Of a stretch of 64,000 bases of DNA, positions 24,490-36,424 are shown piece by piece. Under the pieces are notes generated by a model that did not search any database, was not told the origin of the DNA, and was given only the letters and a program-made list of their open reading frames with translations. The translations under genes were made by a program, and so were the position numbers. Origin of the DNA: Leptodactylus fallax. Taxonomy: Eukaryota > Chordata > Amphibia > Anura > Leptodactylidae. Numbering within the stretch: position 1 is the first letter of the stretch; every line of letters begins with the position of its first letter. The stretch covers positions 11,392,501-11,456,500 of the forward strand of contig CAMRHE010000021.1 in the NCBI GenBank assembly GCA_947044405.1, read 5' to 3'.

Positions 24490-25876
24490 TTTTCATACAT
24501 ACACTCTCTGTGTAACTGTTTTCCTTTGCTTTTTTCCTGTTTTTCTTCCCATGCATTTTATTCTTTGTATTATTTTTGTGTGCATTAAAACTTCATTTTT
24601 GTTTTTATTCCACGTCACAGACTCTATCAATTTTGCTGTTACTCATCCTAGTGCATTTCTCATATTATAAGCTTCAAGTGCCAATATTTTACAATTGGCC
24701 AGCCAGCATAGTCGTTTTTTTCCTGGACCTTTCAATTGAAATTGTTGTGTGCTTTTTTGACCTAGCTTCTGGAAGCTCAATATACTGGGGACCTGGCTGC
24801 TCTGTTCATCCCTTTGGGTGGGCTGGCGTGTCGGGCGGTGCAGTGTCAGCACCAGGCAATGTCATAGAACACTCTCTTTGGCTGTTCCACATTGAGATGC
24901 TGATGTTGCAGTCATGGTCCATGCGTTCAAAATCCTGTGAGGCTGTTAGATAAAATAAATATCAAGGAAGGATGGCCAGTATCAAGCCATCCCTTAAACG
25001 CATATAGATTTTGAGCTGCATGCAAACACATACAATTTACATTCTAACATGGGTTTGTAACAAGGAATGACCACCATTTTCATTTACAATGAAACCTGTT
25101 AAAGATATGTATAACTTCATTTATAAAGGAAAGTTTTTTTTTTTTCTATTTTTGCTTTTCCTGAGAACCCTTTTAATTGTTAGACTGAGTAACTCACAGG
25201 GCAAAATTTTTCACTCAGTGCTAGTTAGTGTTGAATAACTTTTTTTTTTTTTTAATAAATGAAGTGACCTTTAGAATTTTATCTCAATATGAAGATTACC
25301 CCCAACAAAATCATGAGTTTTCCTTAAGCCATATTTAACTCTTTCTACAGAATTCCCAGTCATGATCTCTATTACTTATATACATTTACAGTAAATATTC
25401 AAAAGAATACTGATTTGTTAAGTCGGAATACATTTATTATACCTTAGACTGAAATTGGAGATAAATGTATTTTTCAATATCTCAAGAAGACAGTGTTGGA
25501 TCAATTTCTAATTCCACTGACCTTAAAGAGAAATCAATACTCTTTCAAATAATGTTTTAGTGTCACATAAATTATATAAAGCAGGTCTGGAAGATAAATG
25601 CAACAAAAGCAATAACCTGGGTAAATTCTTTTTTTTTTTTTTCTTCTTAAAATAAAAGGAACATTCCTGGATTTGTGCACCTTCAACATCAAAAGTTATG
25701 TTAATTCACAAGAAATTGCACTGCACAAATGCTTACTAATTTTTGTAACTTTCTGCATGTTGCAGTAGTTTTTCTGGAATAAATATGTAAGTTAAAAGTA
25801 GATGTTGTAGAAATTTCTGCAACTGAAAGTCCTGTACATCCAAATGAGTGTATTTTCTGCCACATGTGCATGGATT
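24490..25876. other. Intronic sequence, nothing recognised
   Basis: AT-rich with several T-runs (25136-25146, 25240-25252, 25629-25642). No exon or element end recognised. Confidence 0.45.
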
Positions 25877-25877
25877 T

Positions 25878-25908
<31 letters not shown>

Positions 25909-26660
25909 CATTTTATTTATATAGCACCAACATATTCCGCAGCACTGTACAATTTGTAGGGTTCAAGTACAGACAAAAAGATACATTAGAAAGAAATAGT
26001 CAATTCACACAATGGGACTGAGGGCCCTGCTCGCAAGAGCTTACAATCTATGAGGTAGAGGGGGTGACACAAGAGGTAGCAGGGGCGGCATCGGAGGTAG
26101 CATTGCTTATAAAATGGTCAGACAATTTTGTAATAGAGGTTACTGTCATTACACATATACTGTATAAAACTGTATGAGCCGTCACCAGTTGTGTCCTTTA
26201 ACATGCAGATGGTGCCTGGACATATAAAGTTAGTCTGAAACGGCATCATATCCTGTGAGGTAATGTTGGAGCATAAACAGAGGAGGGTATGTTTTAGGGA
26301 TTCTAACTACGGGTTTCCATTAGGAGCTGTGATAGGCCTGTCTGAAAAGATGTGTCTTTAGTTTGCGCTTGAAGCTGTAGAAATTGGGAGTTAATCTGAT
26401 TGTCTGGGTTAGAGCATCCCAGAGAAGTGGTGCAACTCGTGAGAAGTCTTGTATATGGGAGTGGGAGGTTCTGATAATAGAGGATGTTAGTCTTAGGTCA
26501 CTGAGTGAATGGAGAGCACGGGTTGGGCGATAGACAGAAATGAGGGATGAAATTTAGGGAGGTGCAGCTTTATGGAGAGTCTTGTAGATGAGGGTGATAC
26601 GTTTATATTGTATTCTGCAATGAATAGGCAGCCAATGTAGTGACTGACAGTTTTGTATTT
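25878..26660 (-). mobile_element. L2-like LINE or L2-tailed SINE 3' region
   Basis: An (ATT)n tail, seen here as (TAA)n at 25878-25908, is followed by 'cattttatttatatagcaccaacatattccgcagc', the complement of the L2-type 3' end '...GCGCTATATAAATAAA'. Next is 'agggccctgctcgcaagagcttacaatcta', complement of the L2-like 'TAGATTGTAAGCTC'. The body to about 26660 resembles other vertebrate L2-like tails, but I cannot set the 5' limit. Confidence 0.6.
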
Positions 26661-29600
26661 GGATTTCTGTAGATCTTATTTGGATTTCCGTAGATCTTAT
26701 ATAGATAATTTGAACAGAAACTGCAGAGATTTTTTACAAACAAATTTTCAACAAATTAGCAGTGTATCAACAAATCAAGTGCATTTACTCTACCCCAAGA
26801 ACTTAGGAAGCTAACTCTATGGTATCACAAATTCCAGTACAATGCCATATTTTAAAGCCAGAGTAACTCCATGTGTTTTGTACAATGCTCCTTTGGGTGC
26901 CCTGTGTAAGACTAATCTATTGTAGAAGCAATTCTTGAAATGGAAAAAGCAGCTTTGGTTACTTATTTTGGTTGATTATTCTTAGTATTCCTTTCATAAC
27001 CAAAATATTGAGAATGGAATCTTGGAATATTAACAGCGCCACAGAAGATGATATTTACTTCACAAAGCTTAAAGTGGATTTTTGAGTGCGATACTAAATA
27101 GTGATGGCTTATCACATGATTTATAATATTCTAATTTTGCTGAGCCACAATTACCCATACACTTTCTGTCATATTAGACAGACTCACTGGAGAAATTCAA
27201 TAGACAAATATGAGTGGATTAAGTAAAGTATAATGAACATATTTAAAGTGTTACCTTCATTTTGTTACTGAAGGCATTAGTTGGCATTTTCATTTCTACT
27301 ATTTCATGTTTAATATGATTTTTTGATGACAAGGTAACTTTTTGGGAGGTCATGTAACCAAAAAGTATCAATTCTGGCATTTTCAGTTTTTCACAATATG
27401 GGAAAAATGTTATACTTTTATTGCTCGTGCTGTTGTTACAGATGTGGCAATACTAGGTATGTATCTGTTTTCAGTTAATAAAGGACTTGGTAAGAGTAAA
27501 TGCAATTTTTACTTTTTTTTATTTTTCTTAGCTCTTTTTAACTGTTTTTACGATTTTTCTGTTCCACTAGTGGACTTGAACATCCTTATTTCTTTTATAA
27601 TACTTCTCAATGTTTCTGTATTCCAGTGTATTTTATCTGTCAGTGTAAAACAAACAGGAGTTTATTAAACACTGTATCTGGCAAGGCCTAAAAGGAGCAG
27701 CACAGATTATAATAAAGGCAAATAGGGTTATAGCCCTGGGTCCGAGGCTGCAAGTGGGCCCAATGGTAAGTGAATGCCCATTTGCTTCCATTATAATCCA
27801 ACCTTATAATCAACTTATCAGAATCTGTCACATCTTTTTGATTGTTGCTGATGTAGTGACAAGGCATACATAAATCAATCTCCTTGTTTTCATTTTATGG
27901 TTGCTCTACATTTTGACGGATGTTCTGACAAAAAGTCCGGTGTGGATTGTAGCTAGTACATGTACTTAAGAGGTTTTTTGGAAGGTGGTTGTAGTAGACG
28001 AGGAAGAAAATCTGAATGATGAACATAATTTTGAAATAAAGTTGAAATCAATTGACTTTAATGTATGATATTCCAAACAGAATGCCTATAAACTATTTAG
28101 AAGCAAATGCAGCAAAATGAGGTGAGAAAACAAATAGTTTTGTCCAAGTGACCACATATAACAAGTCACTCTCTACTGTATCATTCTTCATAAGTGTGAT
28201 CTACTTGTAGGAGCACTTGTAGGTCTCTATAACTGTTCTTTTCAATGTACCATAGAGCAGCCACTTAAGATTGTAATGGAGTGTCTTTAAGGATATTATG
28301 CCATGACCCCACATTACTTCTTTAAATTATTTATTTTAAAATAATGACATTGGGTGCCCCACAATTTTCATAACCAGCCAAATGAAATAAAGCAACAGCA
28401 GCTTTGCATTACTAGGGTGGGAAGATCCACAGTTTTGGACATTTCCAGCTCAATAATACCATCCTATACCTCCTTGTACCCGACTATCACTTTAGATGAT
28501 AAGGTATTGGATTGTGTATAATAGAAATAGGAAAAAGGATGGAAAAGGGGCAGTGGAAAATAACAATTAACTTTTATTAATATATCACTAAACATTTCTC
28601 ATTATCTAAAATTGATAGATTTAAACAGGAGTGAACAGTCCCCTACTTGCCACTTCTCAGGGATTAATTTGTGTAAGATCACAAACTAATCCCTAAGAAG
28701 CATGTATGGTATTTATATTGTAATGCACACAATATCTCCCATACCCCTATAATTAAATAGGCAAGAGTATAGAAAATATTCTGTGTGTCTGATTAGAAGT
28801 ATCAGTGTGCACCCTCTATATGCTGGATAATACTGACAGGTGGGTGAGGAAGCTATCACGAAACACAAATTGGGGTGGTGGTCAGTGTGGTCACAGGATT
28901 CCTGGTCTGATGGCTGATTGGTATTTACTTTGAAATTTGTTCCATAATGGATTATATTTGAGAAGCCTATTGTTACAATGTATTGCAATTGTTTTGCACA
29001 TTGCACATTGCACTTATGCACTTTTACAGGTTGTTATTATTATTTGCTGTTACTTGTTTATATCTAGTTTGTGAATTTATTTATTCTTTATTTATTTGTT
29101 TACTTTGGTGGGTTATTGATTTAGACATATATTGATTTATTTATTCATGAATTTCAATGGGCTATGATATATGATTACATTTTGTTGTGTGCATCTTTAT
29201 GTGTAAAATGTAAAATCATGTTGTGGTTATGAATTTGCCATCTCTGTGTACCACAATTGTTTTTAATTGTTTTTATTCTTGCAACATTCTGAAATGGATT
29301 AATTGGTTAATAAAGATGAATTTTGAATTACATATGATTTATTGTATCTGAGAATTATTATTGATTTTCTAAGTACTGGATTGTGCCCAGCTCTTCCCAG
29401 TACTCCTGGTGGAAGTGGTTCAGGGTAGTAAGGGAGGAATGGAGCAGTGGATACAAGAGACTGCTGGCTCTTCATTTCTTTTGCTGATCTGCACTTGCTT
29501 TTCAGATGAATATGGGAACCACCTGGCAATTCAAATGAAACGTCAGCTCTGATCCAAAGGATCACAGGTGTATTGCATTAATGTGATCTGTCTGTGATGT

Positions 29601-30506
29601 TTAACTTTGCTGCATCCATATAAAAATTAAAATCTCAGTTTGTTAGTGATAAAGTATACTCATTTCCTAAAATTATCAATTTAACTATAGAATCAAACTT
29701 TCTTATCTGTTCTAAATCTTATTTGTTTTACATTACGTTAATGCAAACTATCTTTTTCCAATATATATCTCAATGCATATTTCAGTCTTTCCCACATCAT
29801 TTTGCATTTTAAAATTTACATTAAAAAACTGAATAGCTTTGTAAATACATTGCATGGCTTATCTTGTGCTGCTTTGTACTGAGCACTGAGCTGTATTCAA
29901 AATTGTTCCAATATCCCTTCCTGTCTTAAAGTCTACTAGCAGCTTGGTAATCTGCATTCTGAAAACTGTTGTCTTCGCATAAAACAATATGCTGATGTGC
30001 AACCCATTATATTATATGAGCTTAGTGAAGTCAACTTTCAATAACAACCATTAGAATTTTGAATACAGCTTTGGAGTATAATACAGGCTGTAACTTAGAA
30101 TTAGTTAAAAACCAATAATATCATGGAATGGCACATATAACTCCTGGGCAGCTGAGTCAGACGTACAGAGACCCATGGAGAGGGCACATACAATGCACAG
30201 CCGCAGCACCCTGCAGAGCAGATCAGGAAACTTACAGGAGGCTCTGTTCTGTGTGTGTTTTCTTTTACAGTGGCTGATGCTGGATGAATTTGGTGCACCT
30301 TTAGACTGTCTAGTCTAAATGTATACCGCCTTTTAATTGATTTACTTTCTGCCAACAAGTCTAGGCCAGGATTGCAGTAGTAAATCTGCTTAAATATGTT
30401 TGTGTACATGTGTGTAGTACGTCTATATGTGTATAATATGAATATGTGTGCTTTATATGTATTTGTGTGTGTAGTTGATATGTACATACAAATTTAGCAA
30501 AATGTA
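26661..30506. other. AT-rich intronic stretch, few recognisable repeats
   Basis: It begins with a 21-bp tandem doublet, 'ggatttctgtagatcttattt', at about 26660-26700. No coding sequence or transposon end was recognised. The frame at 27342-27668 is T-rich and motif-free. Confidence 0.45.
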
Positions 30507-31895
30507 CAGTGGGGAAAAAAAGTATTTAGTCAGCCACCAATTGTGCAAGTTCTCCCACTTAAAAAGATGACAGAGGCCTGTAATTGACATCATAGGTAGA
30601 CCTCAACTATGAGAGAAAAAATTAGAAAACATATCTAGAAAATCACATTGTCTGATTTTTAAAGAATTTATTTACAAATTATGGTGGAAAATAAGTATTT
30701 GGTCAATAACAAAAGTTCATCTTATATATCCTTTGTTGGCAATAACAGAGATCAAACGTTTTCTGTAAGTCTTCATAAGGTTGGCACACACTGTTGCTGG
30801 TATGTTGGCCTATTCCTCCATGCAGATCTCCTATAGAGCAATGATGTTTTGGGGCTGTCGCTCCCTCGATCAGGGGCTCCACGCAAGATCTCACCCCGTG
30901 GGGTCAAAATGATCCCAGAACCACACGGAGGGACCTAGTGAATGACCTGCAAAAAGCTAACGTAACAAAGGCTACCGTCAGTAACACACTACTCCGCCAG
31001 GGACTCAGATCCTACTGTGCCAGACGTGTCTCCCTGCTTAAGCCAGTACATATCCGGGCCCATCTGAAATTTGCTAGAGAGCATTTGGATGTTCCAGAAG
31101 AGTATTGAGAGAATGTCATGGTCAGATGAAACCAAAGTAGAACTGTTTGGTAGAAACACAACTCGTCGTGTTTGAAGGAAAGAGAATGCTGAGTTGCATG
31201 CAAAGAACACCATACCTACTGTGAAGCATGGGGGTGGCAACATCATGCTTTGGGGCTGTTTCTCTGCAAAGGGACCAGGACGACTGATCCGTGTACATGA
31301 AAGAATGAATGGGGCCATGTATCGTGAGATTTTGAGTGCAAACCTCCTTCCATCAGCAAGGACATTGAAGATGAAACGTGGCTGGGTCTTTCAGCATGGC
31401 AGTGATCCCAAGCACACCACCAGGGCAACGAAGGAGTGGCTTCGTAAGAAACATTTCAAGGTCTTGGAGTGGCCTAGCCAGTCTCCAGATCTCAACCCCA
31501 TAGAAAACCTTTGGAGGGAGTTGAAAGTCTGTGTTGCCCAGCGACAGCCCCAAAACATCACTGCTCTAGAGGAGATCTGCATGGAGGAATGGGCCAACAT
31601 ACCAGCAACAGTGTGTGCCAACCTTGTGAAGACTTACAGAAAACGTTTGACCTCTGTCATTGCCAACAAAGGATATATAAGATGAACTTTTGTTATTGAC
31701 CAAATACTTATTTTCCACCATAATTTGTAAATAAATTCTTTAAAAATCAGACAATGTGATTTTCTAGATATGTTTTCTCATTTTGTCTCTCATAGTTGAG
31801 GTCTACCTATGATGTCAATTACAGGCCTCTGTCATCTTTTTAAGTGGGAGAACTTGCACAATTGGTGGCTGACTAAATACTTTTTTTCCCCACTG
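30507..31895 (+). mobile_element. Tc1-type transposon with fold-back structure
   Basis: The ends are CAGTGGGGAAAAAAAGTATT and its complement, with TA at 30505-30506 and 31896-31897. The left 357 bp (30507-30863) are an inverted copy of the right 356 bp (31540-31895). This covers not just the terminal repeat but about 145 bp of transposase 3' coding sequence. The left coding half and start codon are missing. Length is 1389 bp. Confidence 0.9.
30866..31685 (+). pseudogene. Broken Tc1 transposase with mutated catalytic residue
   Basis: The surviving frame begins inside the DNA-binding domain (GSTQDLTPWGQN, then a second HTH with ...TRRDLVNDLQKANVTKA). It continues through LKFAREHLD, a TGA, MWSDETKVELFG (first D) and another TGA, into an open 163-codon tail from 31194. 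In that tail the second catalytic block reads [10 protein letters not shown], so the expected D is G. The DLNPIE motif is present 34 residues later. At least two stops plus the D-to-G change make it inactive. It shares its last ~48 codons with the inverted left arm. Confidence 0.85.
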
Positions 31896-31897
31896 TA

Positions 31898-32719
31898 ACT
31901 GACAGCAGGGTAAGAGGGGCTGCAGGTGGAGGTAACAGTGTTCCCTTGTATACTTGGATTCACAGTATATTTGCTTATTGGTAAGAAAGACTGATTTTGG
32001 TAACCATTTTCTATCCAATATATATACCATTTATTGAACATGTCTGACATGTCTTTTTAAATAATATTACTCATGTGGTATACTTTGAAGTAATGTTTTT
32101 TATGTGTCATATATATGCATTTGTCCAGTTACTATGTCCTGTGAACTGTGCATGGTATAATATATATTTTTGGATTCATGCATGTGCTGTGATACATATA
32201 TATACATCTTTTTTTCTGTGACGTGCCTGCCTGGGAAAACCGTGACCTTGCCTCTTGTTTGTGTTTATGATACATTTGTTTTTATGCTTTTCATTTCTTT
32301 TCTTGTATGCAATAAAAGGATATTTTTTTGATATTTTCATAACATTTGGTGTTTATGTTACTTATTCCTGATCGGTTTTTGTATGTGTCTTTGATAAGTA
32401 TGGTCGTTGTTTATGGTACCTAGTGTATGAGATTTATAGGCTTATTATTGACATAATGCATTAACAGAACTGTGGTGCAGAACATTAACTCAGCTTTGTT
32501 ATGTCCTGTGATAAGATAAAAATTACTCAATAGCAAGTTATCAATGTCAGTGTCATTTATACTCTGCTCCATCTCTATGTGCTTAATGCATAAAATATAC
32601 ATGCAGGTGTAAAGAATATATATGTGTGTAATGCATGTGTGTAATGTATACTGTATACCCTGTTTGTGTAATGTTTACGGGTGAACTCTTTATATGTTTA
32701 TGTATATCTCTTAGGTATA
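31898..32719. other. Intronic sequence, nothing recognised
   Basis: AT-rich, with short alternating 'tgtgtgtaatgcatgtgtgtaatg' repeats at about 32620-32650. No gene or element end. Confidence 0.45.
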
Positions 32720-32721
32720 TA

Positions 32722-34341
32722 CAGTACAGACCAAAAGTTTGGACACACCTTCTCATTCCAAGAGTTTTCTGTATTTTCATGACTATAAAAATTGTAGATT
32801 CACACTGAAGACATCAAAACTATGAATTAACACATGTGGAATTATATACTTAACAAAAAAGTGTGAAACAAGTGAAAATATGTCTTATATTCTAGGTTCT
32901 TCAAAGTAGCCACCTTTTGCTTTGATTACTGCTTTGCACACTCTTGGCATTCTCTTGATGAGCTTCAAGAGGTAGTCACCTGAAATGGTCTTCCAACAGT
33001 TTTGAAGGAGTTCCCAGAGATGCTTAGCACTTGTTGGCCCTTTTGCCTTCACTCTGCGGTCCAGCTCACCCCAAACCATCTCGATTGGGTTCAGGTCTGG
33101 TGACTGTGGAGGCCAGGTCATCTGGCGAAGCACCCATCACTCTCCTTCTTGGTCAAATAGCCCTTACACAGTCTGGAGGTGTGTTTGAGGTCATTGTCCT
33201 GTTGAAAAATAAATGATGGTCCAACTAAACGCAAACCGGATGGAATAGCATGCCGCTGCAAGATTCTGTGGTAACCATGCTGGTTCAGTATTCCTTCAAT
33301 TTTGAATAAATCCCAACAGTGTCACCAGCAAAGCACCCCCACACCATCACACCTCCTCCTCCATGCTTCACGGTGGGAACCAGGCATGTAGAGTCCATTC
33401 GTTCACCTTTTCTGCGTCGCACAAAGACACGGTGGTTGGAACCAAAGATCTCAAATTTGGACTCATCAGACCAAAGCACAGATTTCCACAGGTCTAATGT
33501 CCATTCCTTGTGTTCTTTAGCCCAAACAAGTCTCTTCTGCTTGTTGCCTGTCCTTAGCAGTGGTTTGCTATCAGCTATTTTACCATGAAGGCCTGCTGCA
33601 CACAGTCTCCTCTTAACAGTTGTTGTAGAGATGTGTCTGCTGCTAGAACTCTGTGTGGCATTGACCTGGTCTCTAATCTGAGATGCTGTTAACCTGTGAT
33701 TTCTGAGCCTGGTGACTCGGATGAACTTATCCTCCGCAGCAGAGGTGACTCTTGGTCTTCCTTTCCTGGGGCGGTCCTCATGTGAGCCAGTTTCTTTGTA
33801 GCGCTTGATGGTTTTGGCCACTGCACTTGGGGACACTTTCAAAGTTTTCCCAATTTTTCAGACTGACTGACCTTCATTTCTTAAAGTAATGATGGCCACT
33901 CGTTTTTCTTTACTTAGCTGCTTTTTTCTTGCCATAATACAAATTCTAACACTCCATTCAGTAGGACTATCAGCTGTGTATCCATATGACTTCTGAACAA
34001 CACAACTGATGGGCCCAACCCCATTTATAAGGCAAGTAATCCCACTTATTAAACCTGACAGGGCACACCTGTGAAGTGAAAACCATTTCAGGTGACTACC
34101 TCTTGAAGCTCATCAAGAGAATGCCAAGAGTGTGCAAAGCAGTAATCAAAGCAAAAAGTGGCTACTTTGAAGAACCTAGAATATAAGACATATTTTCAGT
34201 TGTTTCACACTTTTTTTGTTAAGTATATAATTCCACATGTGTTAATTCATAGTTTCAATGTGAATCTACAATTTTTATAGTCTTGAAAATACAGAAAACT
34301 CTTGGAATGAGAAGGTGTGTCCAAACTTTTGGTCTGTACTG
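32722..34341 (-). mobile_element. DD38E Tc1-like transposon, copy 1
   Basis: The ends are CAGTACAGACCAAAAGTTTG and its complement, with TA at 32720-32721 and 34342-34343. Length is 1620 bp. Long inverted arms of about 265 bp include the transposase 3' end. Sister copies are at 36425-38055 and 59955-61581, all with the transposase on the minus strand. Confidence 0.92.
32885..33933 (-). pseudogene. Frameshifted DD38E transposase, copy 1
   Basis: The start region (complement of 'cttgccat' at 33929-33933) reads ARKKQLSKEKRV. A stop in the HTH at about 33857 ('gaccttcatt..' region, 'SV*KIGKTLK') precedes the 185-codon open part. That part has GRPRVTSAAED, the second HTH and WSDESKFEIF (first D), and ends at 33285 after a frame change near YSK. 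A further frame change near 33130 precedes an intact C-terminus: [19 protein letters not shown] through GGYFEEPRI, ending in TAA. Dead by multiple lesions, but it preserves the native stop. Confidence 0.82.
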
Positions 34342-34439
34342 TATGTATATGCATGAATTATGTGTACCTGCATAATGTATACATAGTATATGTATGTGCA
34401 TTAAGCATTAAGACATCACATTTACTGAAATCAAAAGCT

Positions 34440-35190
34440 ATTTCAAACAAAAACATCTTAACAGGCCAAGTTACATGTTAACATACTGTAGTATCCCTTC
34501 TTTGATACCACCTTCACAATTCTTCAATGCATCCATTGAACTTGTGATTTTTTGGATAGTTTCTGCTTGAATGTCTTTGCGGGATGTCAGAATAGCCTTC
34601 CAGAGCTGCTGTTTTGATGTAAACTGCCTCCCACCCTCATAGATCTTTTGCTTGAGTATTCTACAAAGATTTTCAATAGGGTTAGAATTCTGAGTACAAT
34701 GGTGGCCACTCCATGAGTTTCTCTCCTTTTATGCCCATAGCAGCCAATGACTCTCAGTTATTCTTTGCTGCATGAGATGGAGCATTGTTATGCATGAAGA
34801 TTATTTTGCTACAGAAGGCACAGTTCTTCTTTTTGGTCCATGGAAAAAAGTGGTTAATCAGAAACTCTCTATACTTTGCAGAGGTCATTTTCACACCTTC
34901 AGGGACTCTAAAGGGGCCTATCAGCTCTCTCCCCATAATTCCATCCCAGAACATGACTCCACCACCTCATTGCTGACGTTACAGCCTTGTTCTATCCATC
35001 TAGTTCATCCAGGGTTGCACAGCACTCAGTAAATAAGACTGTTTCAAAATTAGTCTTTATGTATGTCTGGGCCCACTGCAACCATTTCTGTTTAGAGGTG
35101 GTCGAATAGTAGGTTTAGTCACAACTGCAAGTCTTTGGAGGATCCTACACCTTGAGATTTGTGGGATTTCAGAGGCACCAGCAGCTGCAT
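34440..35190 (-). pseudogene. Decayed mariner-type transposon and transposase
   Basis: The minus-strand frame 34954-34754 encodes MFWDGIMGRELIGPF and then a block ending FMHNNAPSHAAKN. The family motif there is normally H-D-N-A-P-S-H, so the catalytic D is N. Further left, 'agattttcaatagggttagaattctga' is the decayed complement of an [12 protein letters not shown] block. Stops and indels break the frame, and no terminal repeats could be delimited. Confidence 0.65.
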
Positions 35191-35249
35191 GTGTGCTTAA
35201 TATGTAGTGTGTAATGCATTTGGCATGTGTAATGTATATATGCAAGTGT

Positions 35250-35565
35250 AAAGGTGAAAAAAAAAAAAAACATACTCACCTGTCCCCAGTGCTCTGGTGT
35301 CTCCCAATGTGGTTCGGTCCTGCAGCTCTGTTGTTTTCTTCCAGCAGATGTTCCCGCCGCATGTGACCGCTGAGGCCAATCAGTGGTCTCAGTTCAGTAC
35401 ATGGGACGTCACTATCTATGACATCCCCAGGTCCCTTCCTCAGGCCACTGAGGTTGCTGATTGGCCTCTGTGGCCAATCAGCAGGGACAGGTGAGTGTTT
35501 TTTGTTTTGTTTTTTCACCTCCCCAGCCTAATTCAGAATAAAATTAACCTGGACAACCCCTTTAA
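35250..35565. repeat. Inverted-repeat miniature element next to a TTAA end
   Basis: The left 'aggtgaaaaaa...actcacctgtcccc' and right 'gggacaggtgagtg...ttcacctcc' arms are inverted copies (35250-35290, 35487-35520). A 'gattggcctctgtggccaatc' palindrome lies at 35459-35479. The block runs into 'ctggacaaccccTTTAAAG', the right end of a TTAA element (TTAA 35562-35565). Its interior 'actcacctgtccccagtgctctg' is the uninterrupted version of sequence split by an insertion at 44427-44679. Confidence 0.6.
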
Positions 35566-35569
35566 AGAT

Positions 35570-35936
35570 GTTTTGTGCTTAGCATAAACATTGATTCAAA
35601 ATGTGTGCAATTGTTTGTGCCTATCCATTTTTTACAATAGCCTGTACAGCCTCTTTAATTTATGTGCATATTTTAAACAATGTGTTATGTAATGAGTAGG
35701 TAATATCTCAGTCAGAGCTGTGGGTTGAGGTGTAAGTTGCTACAATGGTATGACTATGCATGTAAATCTTTATACAGTATTATGGGCAAAATATGTTTTA
35801 TTACAGTTCAACATTTTTTATTCTTGATATTTATATATAAGGTTTCTATTTAATATTCATTTTAACTATTCATTATTATCTTAATTATTATAAGAATTTT
35901 ATGATTTGATCTAATGTTTATTATTGGTCTTTCTAG
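35570..35936 (+). promoter_or_regulatory. GPC6: 3' end of intron before the GPC6 exon (branch point and acceptor)
   Basis: The last 30 nt read gatctaatgtttattattgg then tctttctag. The pyrimidine tract is short, which suggests a moderately weak acceptor. Branch-point candidate ctaat at 35911-35915. Nothing else was recognised in this AT-rich stretch. Confidence 0.55.
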
Positions 35937-36328
35937 AATTTTTCAAATCCCTTCTGGAGAATGCAGAAAAATCTCTTCATGAAATATTTGTAAGGACGTA
36001 TGGTTTGCTTTACACACAGAACTCAGAAATATTCCAGGACTTATTTACTGAGCTAAAACTCTACTACACTGGAGGAAATGTCAACTTGGAAGAAATGCTG
36101 AATGATTTCTGGGCTCGCCTGCTAGAACGTATGTTTCAGCTGATAAATCCTCAATATCATTTTTCAGAAGACTATCTAGAATGTGTCAGCAAATACATTG
36201 ATCAACTAAAGCCATTCGGAGAAGTACCTAGGAAACTGAAAGCTCAAGTTACTAAAGCTTTTGTTGCAGCTCGGACATTTGTCCAAGGTCTAACTTTAGG
36301 CCGAGAAGTGGCCAACAAAGTATCCAAG
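35937..36328 (+). CDS. GPC6: Internal exon of glypican-6 (heparan sulfate proteoglycan core protein)
   Basis: Glypicans are GPI-anchored heparan sulfate proteoglycans at the cell surface that modulate Wnt, Hedgehog, FGF and BMP ligands. This 392-bp exon encodes 130 whole codons plus a split first codon. The reading frame is open throughout, and it is preceded by ttctag (acceptor AG 35935-35936) and followed by aag|gtaaca (donor GT 36329-36330). The entering intron is phase 1 and the leaving intron phase 0. Diagnostic stretches are LLENAEKSL near the start, [20 protein letters not shown] in the middle, and [20 protein letters not shown] with one conserved glypican cysteine. This belongs to the helical N-lobe; the 14-Cys signature, the Ser-Gly attachment sites and the GPI signal lie on other exons. 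GPC4 is the closest alternative, but TGGNVN and QLINPQYHF fit GPC6 better from memory of the family. A candidate branch point is tctaatg, about 22 nt before the AG. No stop or frameshift is seen, so I take it as functional. Confidence 0.9.
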
Positions 36329-36424
36329 GTAACAAAATAGAACATATTTTTGCTTGATACTGAGATTTTTTTGTCTTTGGCTGGTTTAACACTTATTAAG
36401 TATAACGAAGGAATCACGCATGTA

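Larger units (their letters stand above)
1..35936 (+). other. GPC6: GPC6 intron upstream of the exon (partial)
   Basis: No other glypican coding sequence was recognised before the acceptor at 35935-35936, so this whole stretch is inferred to be one intron that continues beyond the left edge. It is filled with transposon copies listed separately. A very long intron is usual for GPC6 in vertebrates. Confidence 0.75.

Noticed and set aside
24413..24953. Hydrophobic + strand frames next to the CR1 element
   Set aside because: T-rich sequence gives Phe/Leu-rich peptides by composition; no splice sites or homology.
35937..36328. Assignment to GPC4 instead of GPC6
   Set aside because: GPC4 shares the [20 protein letters not shown] core, but the TGGNVN and [15 protein letters not shown] wording fits GPC6 better. 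Not fully excluded without alignment.
35924..36340. Reading the glypican frame as a stand-alone 138-codon gene
   Set aside because: The apparent start is a TTG inside the intron, and the frame ends in the next intron; splice signals and homology show it is an internal exon.
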